A stretch of DNA of 64,000 nt, from assembly GCF_041146795.1 (NCBI RefSeq), contig NC_135179.1, positions 31,438,547 to 31,502,546 of the forward strand, in the 5' to 3' direction. Positions 35,801 to 48,300 of the stretch are shown piece by piece. The notes beneath the pieces are model-generated. The model saw nothing but the letters and a program-made list of their open reading frames with translations. It did not search any database and had not been told where the DNA came from. The DNA is from Maylandia zebra. Taxonomy: Eukaryota > Chordata > Actinopteri > Cichliformes > Cichlidae. Position 1 is the stretch's first letter, and each line of letters begins with the position of its first letter. A program made the position numbers and the translations under genes.

Positions 35801-35994
35801 ACAGAGGTGGCGGTCGAGGAGGTCGGGGGGGTAGAGGAAGAGGAGGAAGGGGAGGAGGAGGACAAGGAGGGGGCTGGGGAGGAAGAGGGGGGCAGAATTT
35901 TAACCAAGGAGGACAGTTTGAACAGTTCTTCCAGCATGGTGGGCAGCATTATAGCCAGGCTGGCTTTAGTCAAGGCAGACATTATACTAGCTGA
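29895..35994 (+). CDS. fam98a: FAM98A homologue, eight coding exons, 489 aa
   Basis: Coding exons: 29895-29932, 30633-30781, 31023-31157, 32254-32435, 33883-33963, 34049-34165, 34988-35155 and 35395-35994. All have GT/AG borders and joining phases. The protein starts MENDILVSLEDLG and runs through the conserved FAM98 region (GPLLEEGALESAV, FTKLCAWIVSELR, FQELKGICMALGMSKPPANI, VNEYEVRRKMLLKRLDVTV, VAHLLAARQDFSKILR, VLMGRVPDRGGRP). From about residue 328 it is Gly/Arg-rich with many RGG boxes, ending SQAGFSQGRHYTS. That ending and the length favour FAM98A over FAM98B. FAM98 proteins join the DDX1/RTCB tRNA-ligase type complex, interact with PRMT1 and enter stress granules (known of the family). 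It appears intact. Long ORFs on the other frames of the last exon are shadows of the repetitive RGG code. Confidence 0.95.
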
Positions 35995-36580
35995 AGGCAG
36001 GGCAGCACAGCAGAGTCCACGTCGACTGCTTCTCGTTCATGAACTCATCTAAAATGCCTTATCAGCTGATCTTCAACTATTATAATGGTTACAAGCTGAC
36101 GTTATAGAAACACAGGTAGTATTTTTCACCAGACTGTTATGGTCTCTATTCAGGGCAGTTCTAAAGTGGCCCTTTGTTTTCAGTTGTTTTCATATAGATC
36201 TGCTATAAGTGGTTAGTCGACAAGTTGGACTCTGCTTAATTAGCCTTATTGTGGACATTTTTTTTCGAAAACTAAAGGTCCCTAAAATTTCAGTGTGTGT
36301 GCATTTGCTGTATCTGAAATTAGAGGTGCACACTGATATTACAGGATTCTTGAAATTCTTCTAGTTTTGGTGAATATGAGAATGACTTGAAGGGAAAAAA
36401 GCATCATTTTCCAGTCTTAGTTTTGTTTCGGTTAATCTGACTAGAGTCCTTTGTTACTTATTTAAAAAAACAAAATGATGCTATCTTGTACTCCTAATGG
36501 AAGCTTGTGTGCATACAGGTATGGATGTTGAAAGGTTTGCATGGATGAGTGAATGAGAAATAAAAGCTGAAACGAGTGTC
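35995..36580 (+). other. fam98a 3' untranslated region
   Basis: Non-coding sequence follows the TGA. The first consensus AATAAA is at 36559-36564, so the message probably ends near 36580. Confidence 0.7.
36559..36564 (+). terminator. Polyadenylation signal of fam98a
   Basis: AATAAA, 565 bp after the stop codon, on the coding strand. Confidence 0.7.
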
Positions 36581-37352
36581 ACAGGTTCAATGGTCTTGAT
36601 TATCTACATCAGATGGGGACATTCCCTCATTGCCAATTATTTACATCAGAGTTATAAACTCACTGGGCATTTTATTAGGCACACTTTGATGAAATGATTA
36701 ATTCTAATATAGCAATCTGTCTCGTGCGACACATACAGTTAAATTTGTTGTCTCTCTTGAACAGTTGAAAATGGCATAGCAGTCCTATGTATGCAATATG
36801 CTTAAGAGAAATGCTATTATAATTTTAATTGTTTTAAGACGATACAGACTACCATAAAAACTGACCTGAATGCTTTAAAGACAAGGCACAATTTAAAGGG
36901 AATTGTGCCAAGTGCATCTCATGACTTGCTTGAAGGATGCCAAAATGAGAACCAAGTGCAGTTATGGCTGTTCAATAGAACCTGTTCCTGAATCTGGAAG
37001 TGCAGGTCTTTTGAGCCCTATGCTGTCTTCCAAATGGCAGCAAAGAGGATGGCTGATAAAATGGATTGGTAACGTCCTTTACAATGTTGCTGTAATGCTG
37101 GGCTGACAGTGTGGATACCTAACTTTGTGCAAGAACCCTAAAATGAGGAGCAGTAGGAGTTTCAAGTTGATACCATAGAGGTATCTACTAGGAGGCTGAG
37201 GGGTGGTTGCCAGCGGTTTGACAGCAGCTGTGTAGTTTCCCTACCAAGCTGTTGTACAGTATGATAGAATGCTTTATATTGAGCAGTGGTAAAAAGACTA
37301 GCGGTTTTGCAGAGAGCTGGAGCAGAGTTAACAGTCAGCTTAAGGTCCTCAC
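36581..37352. other. Intergenic DNA, nothing recognised
   Basis: Short spacer between fam98a and the MITE at 37353; no exon supported. Confidence 0.5.
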
Positions 37353-38330
37353 CAGTGTTGATCAAGTTACTTGAAAAAAGTAATCGGTAACTAATTACTG
37401 ATTACTTCCCCCCAAAAGTAATCCCGTTACTTTACTGATTACTTATTTTCAAAAGTAATTAATTACTTAGTTACTTTTTAAAAACACGATTTACAACCTG
37501 AAGAGGTGATAAATCGATAGATCTTTCAGCCCAATTCTACTTTTTCTGCATAATCCATCATACAAAATGTAATCAAATGGAAAAGTCTCTTTTTAAAACT
37601 TGTTTTATTAGTTTTAATCTTTTAACTTTATGCATCAAGCAAAAATTTAACTGTATGCACCATTCTCTGACTGGAAGAAATTTGTTTAACGTTTAAACCT
37701 ATTTTCTGCACATTCCAGCACATAAAATAAAATTTGTTTTCGTGTTTACACTCACTCTTTCGAATAGATGCAAGTAAAACACAGCAGAAAATAAATAAAG
37801 TCAAAGACTCAGCGGTCCTGTTGCTCTATTTTCACCTGTAAAGCAGGAGTGGGGCAGGCGGAGGTTTACCCTGGTGTAGGTGAGCTGCAGCGGTCAGTTG
37901 AAGAATCGGCGAGTTTCTCTGAATTTCCCATTACGTCATAGCGCACTCCCAGTGCTTGCTTGGAAGTTTAGGGGTTTTTTTTTTCGCTGTAAAAAGAAGT
38001 TTTCTTCCCACACACAACGGACACTAATGTTTTTGTCACTCTTTATGGAATCAAACTCAAAGTAAGGTCAGTACGTCCACGCTTTAAACGCTGCACGCTC
38101 ACACTCTCTCCCGCACTCGATATATGATCCACTGTTGATCTGCACACAGCTGTTGTCACGAACGTCGCACTCGCTTACATCACTGTCATGAGGCATTCTC
38201 GCAAAAAAAATCATGGTTTTAGTAACGCAGTAACGCAGCGTTCCTACGGCAAAGTAACGGTAATCTAATTACCGTTTTTGCAATAGTAATCCCTTACTCT
38301 ACTCGTTACTTGAAAAGAGTAATCCACTTC
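37353..38330. mobile_element. hAT-type MITE, copy A (right end truncated)
   Basis: It begins CAGTGTTGATCAAGTTACTTG and is highly similar along its length to copy B (42946-43953). The last ~45 bp, including the terminal inverted repeat, are missing after GAAAAGAGTAATC, so no target duplication can be read. It lies about 0.6 kb upstream of the ZNF318-like start codon. Confidence 0.8.
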
Positions 38331-38934
38331 CTCTCCTGATGGTTTTTAAAAATGACGTCATAAAATTGTGCACTGACCTGCTTCTGAAGCCAGCTTCAAG
38401 GAGCTGTTTTGAGGTTCCTACTTGAAATACATACTCTCACTAACCCCCCGACCGACACCAATTCACAATTATATAGCCTAGTAAATACTTGTCACGTCAA
38501 GACAAGTTCACAGCAGTAAGTACACTAAATAAATTACTAACAAAGCGGTTCACACATTCATAGTATGTCCATAACAGTACAAAATAATTACTTGCATCAT
38601 GACATTGATTTAATGCAAGACAACACTTGCATTAAATTAAGGAGTTGTATATTGTCAAGGATTTTTGTGTTTATATACAGGGTATATAATTTAAATATCC
38701 CTATGGTGAAAACTGGGAAATGACGTTATAGTCTGAAACATTTAGTGAATGTCTAAGCTCTGACCAAAACAAAAAATAGTGGACTGTATTTTGAAAAGAT
38801 TACTCCGGAAGTGTACTTGTTGTCTTTCCGGCGGAAGCTGCAGACGGCGAGAATTGCAGCGGCAAACCCTAAACACACACTGGGTTGAAAAGAGCTTCTC
38901 TTATTCAGCGTTACGTGTCCTCTTGAACACAGAC
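38331..38934 (+). promoter_or_regulatory. Upstream region and 5' UTR of the ZNF318-like gene
   Basis: The 3' part (about 38810-38934) is more GC-rich and contains GGCGGAAGC and GGCGAGAATTGCAGCGGC words, typical of a TATA-less vertebrate promoter/5' UTR. The in-frame reading could be extended upstream to an ATG at 38779, but MYRPGE at 38935 resembles the MYR start of ZNF318. The site of initiation is inference. Confidence 0.4.
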
Positions 38935-41900
38935 ATGTATCGCCCGGGTGAACCTGTTCGCCAGGTGCCTCCACCGCTGCCGTTCGGACCTCCACCGCCT
39001 CACGGCCCTCCTTTTAGACCCACAGGGCCCTGCTCTGTTCCTCCTCCTGGACACTTACCCCCCAGGCCCTGTGGACCATATCCGGTCGCGGCACGAGATT
39101 ATCTCCACAACAGACCGCCGAGTGGGCATTTCGTTCGTGTACGTACCCAAGACTAGGTAGTACTAGCTTAGTGGTGAAGTAACATGATTGGGAAAAGGGA
39201 GTTGGCAACCATAACGCTAGCGTACGAATTCATAGACCACTGTGAGATACAGCTCTGACACTCCTGTATGTGCGGGAGGCCTCAGTGCACAGCATGCACC
39301 TCTCATTGTGAAAGAAGTGGTTGGTTTCTGTATCCTAACTCAGTTTTTTGTGGGTAAATGCGAGTCACGTGACTGACACGAGCACGCTACACAACGTTTG
39401 GCTTCACGCTTCATAACGTTGTACTACAAATATGTGTAGCCGTTTCTTATTAGGTCTACCATATTTAGAAATAAATTTAATATATGTATATGATCGATGC
39501 ATAAAGCAATTTTGAGAATTCATAAAGTCATATGTAGTTCAGAAAAAAACAAAAACATTTTATTTAAATTAAAAAAAAACACATTGTTGGGAGGGAAACA
39601 AAGAGAAACTGGCTTCTTTTTCCACTCTAACCGTGTTTACAGGCCGTTATCTGTTTTACACACTCAATCAAATAACAAATACAAAATAAAACAAAAAGCA
39701 AGTTAAGAATCATAATGTCTCTTTCAGTGGACATAAAAAAAGTCTTCGGCGTAATGTTAAGTCTTTTGTGCTATTTGGTGCATCTCAAATATATAAAAGA
39801 AATAATCCTAAAAGTAGCTATATTAATACTGAAACAAACAAGAACAGAAAGTAAAATATTCCCTCCAAACAAAACGTATAAATACGAAACATGCAATTCA
39901 GTCCATGCTCCGCCCATCTAGTTATAAAGCACCAAATCACAACAACTGTCCTGCAAGGCATGGCCAGCGACACTCCCTTTTCTGTCAATGTAAAGAACTT
40001 TAAAAACACATTAAATCCCTTAGATATGTTAATAAAAGACAAATAAGTGCAATTTTAACTGTATGTATCAGTTTTTGTACATGATAAAAGAAATCCGTCA
40101 GCGTGGGCAAGAAATAAGTGTGTAAACATGCAGAAAACATTCTGGTAGCTCACTGGCCAGACTGTCTTTTAATTATAAAACGCAAGACTTCTTTTAATCA
40201 AAGCCATTTTTTCCCCTACCACCCTAAGGCACATAGTGGAAAAAAACAGGAAAATTTCTGTCATTTAATTGTTTCTGTTACTTAATTACTTTTATCCGGT
40301 AAGTTGTAAAGGTTAAGGACATACAGTTAAAGGTCTAGCATCTACGCTGTCCAAAGACACACTGGGCTGGATTGGAGTCTTTGTCGAGCCAGTTCTGTTC
40401 CCTGGTCCTTATGTTTGACAACCATGATGTAGACAGATACAGTATATAGCCTACAAATTTCTGCTAGACTAAACATCATTTTAGACAAAAGAGTGAATGA
40501 AATTAAAAAAATGTAGTTTTTGAAATGGTAAAGAAAATCAAAATGTCTTCTTAAGAAAAAAATGTTTAAACATTAACGTCTTGTGTTTCAATTTTGAAAA
40601 GTAGTCACATTCCTTATACATTTTTAATAATGTAAGCTGGCTGCAAATAACTACTAACATTCCATTTGTTACCTGCTGTCTAAAAATGACCCTCTTAAAT
40701 TTATAGAGGTTGCTGGTAGAAAGACATACGAGAAAGGAAAGAAATTTTAGAAAAGGTATAAGAAATACACTGTTATCAACCCTAAAACAGCCGTAATAAC
40801 TCGGAATGCTTGCAAACTTGCAGACATAATTAATCTTCTTTAATTATGTCTTGCATTGGTTAAAGGTTTTTAACCCCCGGATAAAGTACAGAAATGCTAG
40901 TCCACCTGTTTGTTTCTTTCTAAGATATGGTTGAAATGGTGCTGCTGTCTTCTGCTGATCCATTTTTTTCTGTAAAAGTAATTAGTACTTGCTAGCTTCC
41001 TATCTAATCAGCAACTGTTTATGTTTATATGTATGTATATATTAACATGGTACTTAGCTAGAGAGGGCTACTTTTGGGTCAATTCATACGCAACGTTTTC
41101 TGTCTGCTGTGGAGTACTGACAAGCGGCTGGCTTTGTGGTTAATTTGTCAGTTCCGTATGGATCAGTATTTGCTCTAACTGCTTCACATCAACAAGGGTA
41201 AGTTGGCACTTTTTTTTCTGATGAAAAACAGTCTAGATCATTTGTGAGTTGTAGTGTTTTATAGTGTCTCTGTATGTTAATTGCTAATGCTAATGACAAT
41301 AACTGAGCCGTATCATGAAGTGTATCTCCAGGGAGTCTCTTGTTGCTACAAGTCAGTGTTTGGACTTCACTTTGATTAGTCTGTTCTGTTGAAATAACAA
41401 AGTCTGAGTTGACGTAGAAAAATGTTGGTGATCTCAGGAAAAGAAGTATTTAGATAGCATGACCCAACCAATAAGGTCAGCAGTGTAAGCTACTGTTGAA
41501 TGAGCTTGCTGCTGTTAGATATTATTAGATCAAATGTGGAATTATGCCAAACATCATATCCTACTTAGATCATCTGACTTTAAGGAATAAAATTAATAAA
41601 CCATTCTAATGCTGGGACATTCATCCCCTTTTAGATAGCAGAAACCATCTTAACAAAATGCAGCCACTACAGATCCCTTTGTGGATGTGTTAGTAAGAGC
41701 ATCTAGCGTAAAAACCCAAGTAGCTCTTTATCTTCAGTAGTTTGTGTGAGATTCTTCACCGGGAGTGTGATTCTCCCTCTGTGAAGAGTTCAGCTGAGCC
41801 AGTGAACCTGGACTGCATCTGTACTGTTTTAAATGTCATGTAATAAGGTTAAACTGTTATGTAACCTGAAAACTTGTAATGGAGAAGTTAGTTATCCCCT

Positions 41901-44900
41901 TCTTAGGATTGTACCATTAGTTTATGTCTCTGTTTTGTGTTACCAGTGAAACATTTTTATGAACATAATATATTTTCTGATAGTGTTTATTTACTCTACA
42001 TTGTTTCCCATATTTTGCAGGATAACATTTTAAAATGAAATCGAATTGGATTTTTAAATCCTGAAGATGCACTGAAGAATTGATGGGATTTGAATTGTCC
42101 CTTATTTGCTTTTAGGAATGGGCAAATACAAGTAAATATGTTGTACTGATTCATGACTTTTTTCTTAAGAAACATATAACATGTCATTTTTAGCCTTCAT
42201 GTAGAGATTTGTCTTCCTTTGTACAGCAGGAAAAAAACAGTACTATCTGTGGCTGCTACTCAGTTTGACTTGGTGGAAGTTGTATGTTTGTGTGCCTACA
42301 TTTATCAGAGGAAACTATTGTGTATTTTAGTTTGTTTAGTTTTACAATAGCCAAAAGTCTTGCTAAAGAAACATTTTGGAAGTTGCATGTTTTATAGTCA
42401 CATGCGGTAATTGTACAAGCCAGAGTTCAAGAAGCCTTGGAAGCATTTAAACACCATTCTGATTACCATTGTGAGCACACACGATTATGGCCATGGCTGA
42501 TTTTTATAGCATTTTGATATATTTATTGTATGTGGCACATGTTACATTAGGTAATTAAGGAGCTCTGTTTTTTTAACCTGTCACAGTGTCTTCATTTGCT
42601 TGGTTATGTTGTGACAAAATAACAAATGTATGTGTACAAAAACCTTTCAAAAAGTAAAGAAAACCTGTGTCCTGTGCTGTTTTTTTTTTTATTTTTTTTA
42701 AAACAATTTCATTTTTACTTTAGAAACATCAGCTAGTGTTACTAGAGTAGAGCTGGCTTTTTATGCTTTTATTGAGACTCAGCTACTCCATTTGCATCCC
42801 TTCAAAGTCACTGACTGCAGGTTGTCATTCACACAGTGGTTCAGTCACTTTTTACAGCATGTACTCTGTTCAGAATGACCTGAAAGGTGATGTTGATGCT
42901 TAGCACTGTTTACTTTATTAAAATTCCTGAGAAAATAGTTGCCACCAGTGTTGGTCAAGTTACTTGAAAAAAGTAATCAGTAACTGATTACCGATTACTT
43001 CCCCAAAAAAGTAATCCCGTTACTTTACTGATTACTTATTTTCAAAAGTAATTGTTACTTAGTTACTTTTTAAAAACACGATTTACAATCTGAAGAGGTG
43101 ATAAAGCGATAGATCTTTCAGCCCAATTCTACTTTTTCTGCATAATCCATCATACAAAATGTAATCAAATGGAAAAGTCTCTTTTTAAAACTTGTTTTAT
43201 TAGTTTTAATCTTTTAATTTTATGCATCAAGCAAAAATTTAATTATATGCAACATTCTCTGACTGGAAGAAATTAGTTTAACATTTAAACCTATTTTCTG
43301 CACATTCCAGCACATAAAATAAAATTTGCTTTTGTGTTTACACTCACTCGTTCGAATAGATGCAAGTAAAACACAGCAGAAAATAAATAAAATCAAAGAC
43401 TCAGCGTTCCTGTTGCTCTATTTTCACCTGTAAAGCAGGAGTGGGGCAGGCGGAGGTTTACCCTGGTGCAGGTGTGCCGCGGTCAGTTGAAGAATCCGCG
43501 AGTTTCTCTGTGAGTTTCCCATTACGTCGTAGCTACTCGGTGCTTGTTTGGAAGTTTAGGGTTTTTTTTGCTGTAAAAAGAAGTTTTCTTCCCACGCACA
43601 GCGGACACTAATGTTTTTGTCACTTTTTATGGAATCAAACTCAAAGTAAGGTCAGTACTTCCACGCTTTAAACGCTGCACGCTCATACTCTCTCTGCACT
43701 CGATATGTGATCCATTGTTGATCTGCACACAGCTGTTGTCACGAACGGCGCACTCGCTTACGTCACTGTCGTGAGACATTCTCGCAAAAAAAATCATGGT
43801 TTTAGTAACGCAGTAACGCAGCGTTCCTACGGGAAAGTAACGGTAATCTAATTACCGTTTTTGCAATAGTAATCCCTTACATTACTTGTTACCTGAAAAA
43901 AGTAATCAGATTACAGTAACGCATTACAAGTAACGCGTTACTGCCCATCTCTGGTTGCCACACAACCCCACTCACATTTAACTAATAATAATCTGTATGA
44001 ACAGTTCCAGTCTGGTTTTCACCCCTCCCATAGCACTGAAACAGCACTTATAAAAATAACCAATGATCTTCTTATGGCAGCTGACTCCGGTTTACTTTCC
44101 ATTCTTATTCTCCTCGATCTGAGTGCTGCTTTCGACACTATTTCTCACTCTATACTTCTCAGTAGGCTAGCCTCTATCGGTCTCTCCCATACTCCACTAG
44201 CCTGGTTTAAATCATACCTGTCTGATCGCACTCAGTTCATTCAACTCAAATCCTTTACTTCTCAGCCCTTTCCTCTGACCACTGGTGTGCCCCAGGGATC
44301 TGTCCTGGGGCCCCTTCTTTTCATTATCTACCTTCTACCGCTTGGACATATTTTCCGTAAATACAATATCCATTTTCACTGTTATGCCGATGACACCCAG
44401 CTTTATCTGTCCACTAAACCTGATTCTGCTCTTCCCCCATCCTCCCTTACCCTCTGTTTAGCTGAACTAAATTCATGGTTCTCTTCTAATTTTCTCAAAC
44501 TCAATAGTAATAAATCCGAGCTCCTCTTGGTGGGCACTAAATTAACATTATCCAGAACCAACAGTTTCTCTATTACTATCGATAACTCACCGGTCTTCAT
44601 TTCTTCCTCTGTGAAAAGTTTGGGTGTCATCCTCGACTTTATCTTTCAATTCACACATTAATAATGTTACTCGGTCTGCATATTTTCAATTGCGCAACAT
44701 TAATCGTCTCCATCCTTTTCTCACCCCACATGCTAATGCCATTCTTGTCCATAGCCTTGTTACTTCCCGGATTGATTATTGTAATTCACTTCTTTTTGGT
44801 CTTACTCAAAAATCCATCCACAAGCTCCAACGCGTCCAGAACTCTGCTGCCCGTATCATCACCAGGACCCCTTCTGTCCACCACATCACTCCTGCCTTGC

Positions 44901-45329
44901 AGCAGCTTCATTGGCTCCCGGTCAAATATCGCATCAATTTCAAAATACTCTTGTACACATTTAAGGCTATTCATCATCTCTCTCCTCCATATCTCTCTGA
45001 TCTGGTTAAGATCACCGCCCCATCTCGTTGTCTCAGATCTTCTTCTTCCCTTTCACTCTCCGTCCCTTCCCCCCATCTTGCAACCATGGGCAGCAGGACT
45101 TTCAGCTGCTCTGCTCCACGACTCTGGAATTCCCTAAATCCTGATTTAAGAAATATCTCTTCCTTCTCACTCTTTAAGTCCAAACTCAAAACCCACTTGT
45201 ACAAAATAGCTTATCCCACATAACCTCTCCACTCTGCTATTTTATTTGTTTATGTCTTATCCTTTTATGTTGCTTTTATTCTACCGTGTACAGTGACCTT
45301 GAGTGTTTTGAAAGGCGCTTTCAAATAAA

Positions 45330-45367
<38 letters not shown>

Positions 45368-48300
45368 GTCTGGTGAGATTATTTTTCTCTGCAATTCATG
45401 AATAGGCATGTTACTGAACTTGCATTTGAACAAGAAGATGTGATACAGAGTTTCCTCCATGAAGAATTTTCCTCATCTTAAAATGAAACATGAACCTTTT
45501 AAAGTAGAACAAAAGTTTCACATTTCCATGGTGGTTAGCTAGGGCCTTGTATCTTAATTGCAAAATCCTAACTCTGATATGCTGAGACAGGCAGGATTCA
45601 CATGGATGAATTTCTGGCTTCAACACTCTTATTTGCCTTGAATTGGGTAACATCATGCATCGCTGATCTAAATTACAGATCAATTGCTTTGCTTTGTCTG
45701 TACTATAAGTGGAGAGACATTCAAGATCTGAAGCACCAGTGCAGACATTCAACAGTCATGATTATTCACTTGTGATTTGTGCAGTTTGGCATCTAAATGT
45801 AAGAAATAAGTTATTCATTGCAGTGAATAATCACCCTGTCGTATTTGAACAAAATTACTCCGAGGAAGGCACCTCGGCTGATGTTAAAGGCTAATCAAAG
45901 CTTGGCTAGCTTGCCTTGTGATGATTGGTTACTATTGCTATGACATTTGTGCCAGCAAAGTTACCCCCAAACATCAGGAAAGCTTATGTCAAACGTTGGA
46001 AGCAATGCATTGATGTGAATCCTGCCTTGACTTACACAGGTGATAATACTGCAAGGGTTGACTCAGCTAAACAAACTTTAACTGACTATAACTATAACTG
46101 ATTCTTCTTCACAAAAAGAAGAACCTCACTGCTTAGTACTCATCTATGTAAAGCTCCAAAAGGAGCCACTCACTGCATTCAGATCTGCTGTAAAAGCTTT
46201 GCTATTCTAACATTAAGATAAGTAAAAGACTATATAAGCAAAGACACAGTTGTTATGGAACAAATGCAGACTAACTGAAACGTAAAATTAAAGTTTTATA
46301 TTGTCAAGAATAAACAGTGAATAGTTTAGAGCAAATACTCTCAAAAGTTGGAACATTATTTTACCCTGGCAGCTTAAGTTGCCGTCACACTGGAAACGAT
46401 TCCCTCATTGCATATTTACTTTGAAGCTGACGACTGGTCACTTAGTAGAATGCCGGGAAGTTGAGAGATGTTTCTTGGGTCCTGCTCGCTTTGAGTCACC
46501 AGCTGTTATTTTCCCCGTACTTGCTCGACGCGACTTTCTATGGTCTCTGGTTGTTACATCAGTGTAAATTGCTTCCAGTATGGATGCAGCTTCAGTCTAC
46601 AAAAAAAAAGACAGGCTTGACACTTGACGCAAGTAGTAAAAGCATTAATCCACTCTGTAGCAATAGTGACAGTTATACTCTGTGCTCTACATAGAATAAA
46701 AACTGTCAAAATTACTATGGGTTGCAAGATGAGGCAGGTCAAACATAGGCTGTTGTAAGATTTTGTAAAAAAATTCTAAAATAAGCTAATAATTACCTGT
46801 TGTGACCAGACCACTTAAATGGCTAATCTTTTGTTTTTAAATGGAAAACCTTCTAAGTGCAATCATTTAGTGTGATAAACCAAAACTGCATGGGCTTGAC
46901 CATTTTTAGATAAATACTATCATTTGGGAAATGTCTATTTAAAATCTCTTTAGAAGTTATTCCATACAAAATAAAAAATGCCATAGATAATCTTCTGCAG
47001 TTATAACCTGTACAGCACTATAACATGAAATCTTAATGCTCTCAGCCCCACTGTAGCAGCTTCTCCATAGACCGTAGTACACCAATTGCTTTGGGAGGAA
47101 GCCAGCAGATTGTTACTCCTGCTGAACCATCAACACATCCGGTACCACAGTGGAATCCCCCTCCAGTGGAACGTCATTCTCTAGATAATAGGTCTGTGTG
47201 TGTGTTTGTGTGTGTTTCTGTCATTGAAATAGTGTGTATAAGTCAAAGTTTCAGCATTAAAATATTCTTTTGTTTGTAACACATGTTTGTTTCCAGTGAC
47301 CGTGCTGGTGAGGAATTCCTGAGATGCATTGCAGCCAACAAACCTCTCCCAAACTATCTGAAAGGCAACATGGCATACAACCTGGCTGACGCATTTAAGT
47401 CAGCTAGTATCTTGAAAGAAGCAGTCAAATCAGACCGTGAATTCCAGAAGCATGTGCCTAGAAGCAAGAGCCGTAGTCGAAGCAGAAGCCGAGGCAGGTC
47501 TCGAGCCAAGAGTCGCGGTCGAAGCAAAAGCAGAGTACGCAGCCGAAGCAGGGGAAGAAGCAAAACTCAAGCCTGTGGGAAGAGTCGAGCTAGAAGCAAA
47601 AGTAGGGCTCGCAGTAGGAGTCGGAGCAACAGTCGAAGTGAGAAAAAAAGTCATGTACGGAGCAAGAGTCGAGCAAGGCGATCCAAGTCACGAAGTAGCA
47701 GTAGTGAAAAGAGCCGAGGCAAAGGCAAAAAGAAAAACAGGAGCCCCGGACTCATCACTGTCAACAGCAGTAATAATCTGCCAGGAAATAGTCTATTAGA
47801 AGGATTGAAGCTGGTTATGAGCAGCCAAGATTTGGAAGATCACCTGCCATCTCTCAAAGATATCATCCTCACTATTAAGGTAGAGCTTATTACTTATTCC
47901 ACAAGTTATGCTAAGATCATTGTTTTGCTGGACCAAATTGAAACCAGCTGCATTGTAATAAAAAAATCAACATTAAGAGTTCACAACAACAAACCCTAAC
48001 ATTATAGTAATGTTTGCCAAGTACTAGTATGATTTAGCATTTGTAAGTCATTAATTAGTGTATTTTTTTGTTTGTTTTTAAATTAAGACAATCTTGCAGT
48101 GCAAAACAGAATTCTCTGACATGCTTTATGTAACTTGATCTAAAAATGACATTGTGTATGGAAGTAACTAGTAATTGATAGAGATTTCAGCAGCATTATT
48201 TATATATATATATATGTATTTATAATATAAAGAAATTATCAAATTCTATGTAAAATGTCTTTAAGTAGAAGTGCATATGTCAAGTCAAGTAAAATTCTTG

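Larger units (their letters stand above)
43985..45367 (+). mobile_element. 5'-truncated L2-type LINE
   Basis: The reverse transcriptase half of a LINE is followed by a short 3' UTR and a (TTA)n tail at about 45332-45367. The 3' end GAAAGGCGCTTTCAAATAAAA before the trinucleotide run is typical of the L2 clade. 5' truncation is the usual result of incomplete target-primed reverse transcription. Confidence 0.8.

Noticed and set aside
35293-35982. 229-codon minus-strand Ser-rich frame and a second plus frame over the last fam98a exon
   Set aside because: They are shadows of the Gly/Arg-rich code of the true fam98a exon; no splice or start support.
46380-46575. Weak inverted similarity suggesting a small transposon
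   Set aside because: Too few matching bases and no flanking duplication.
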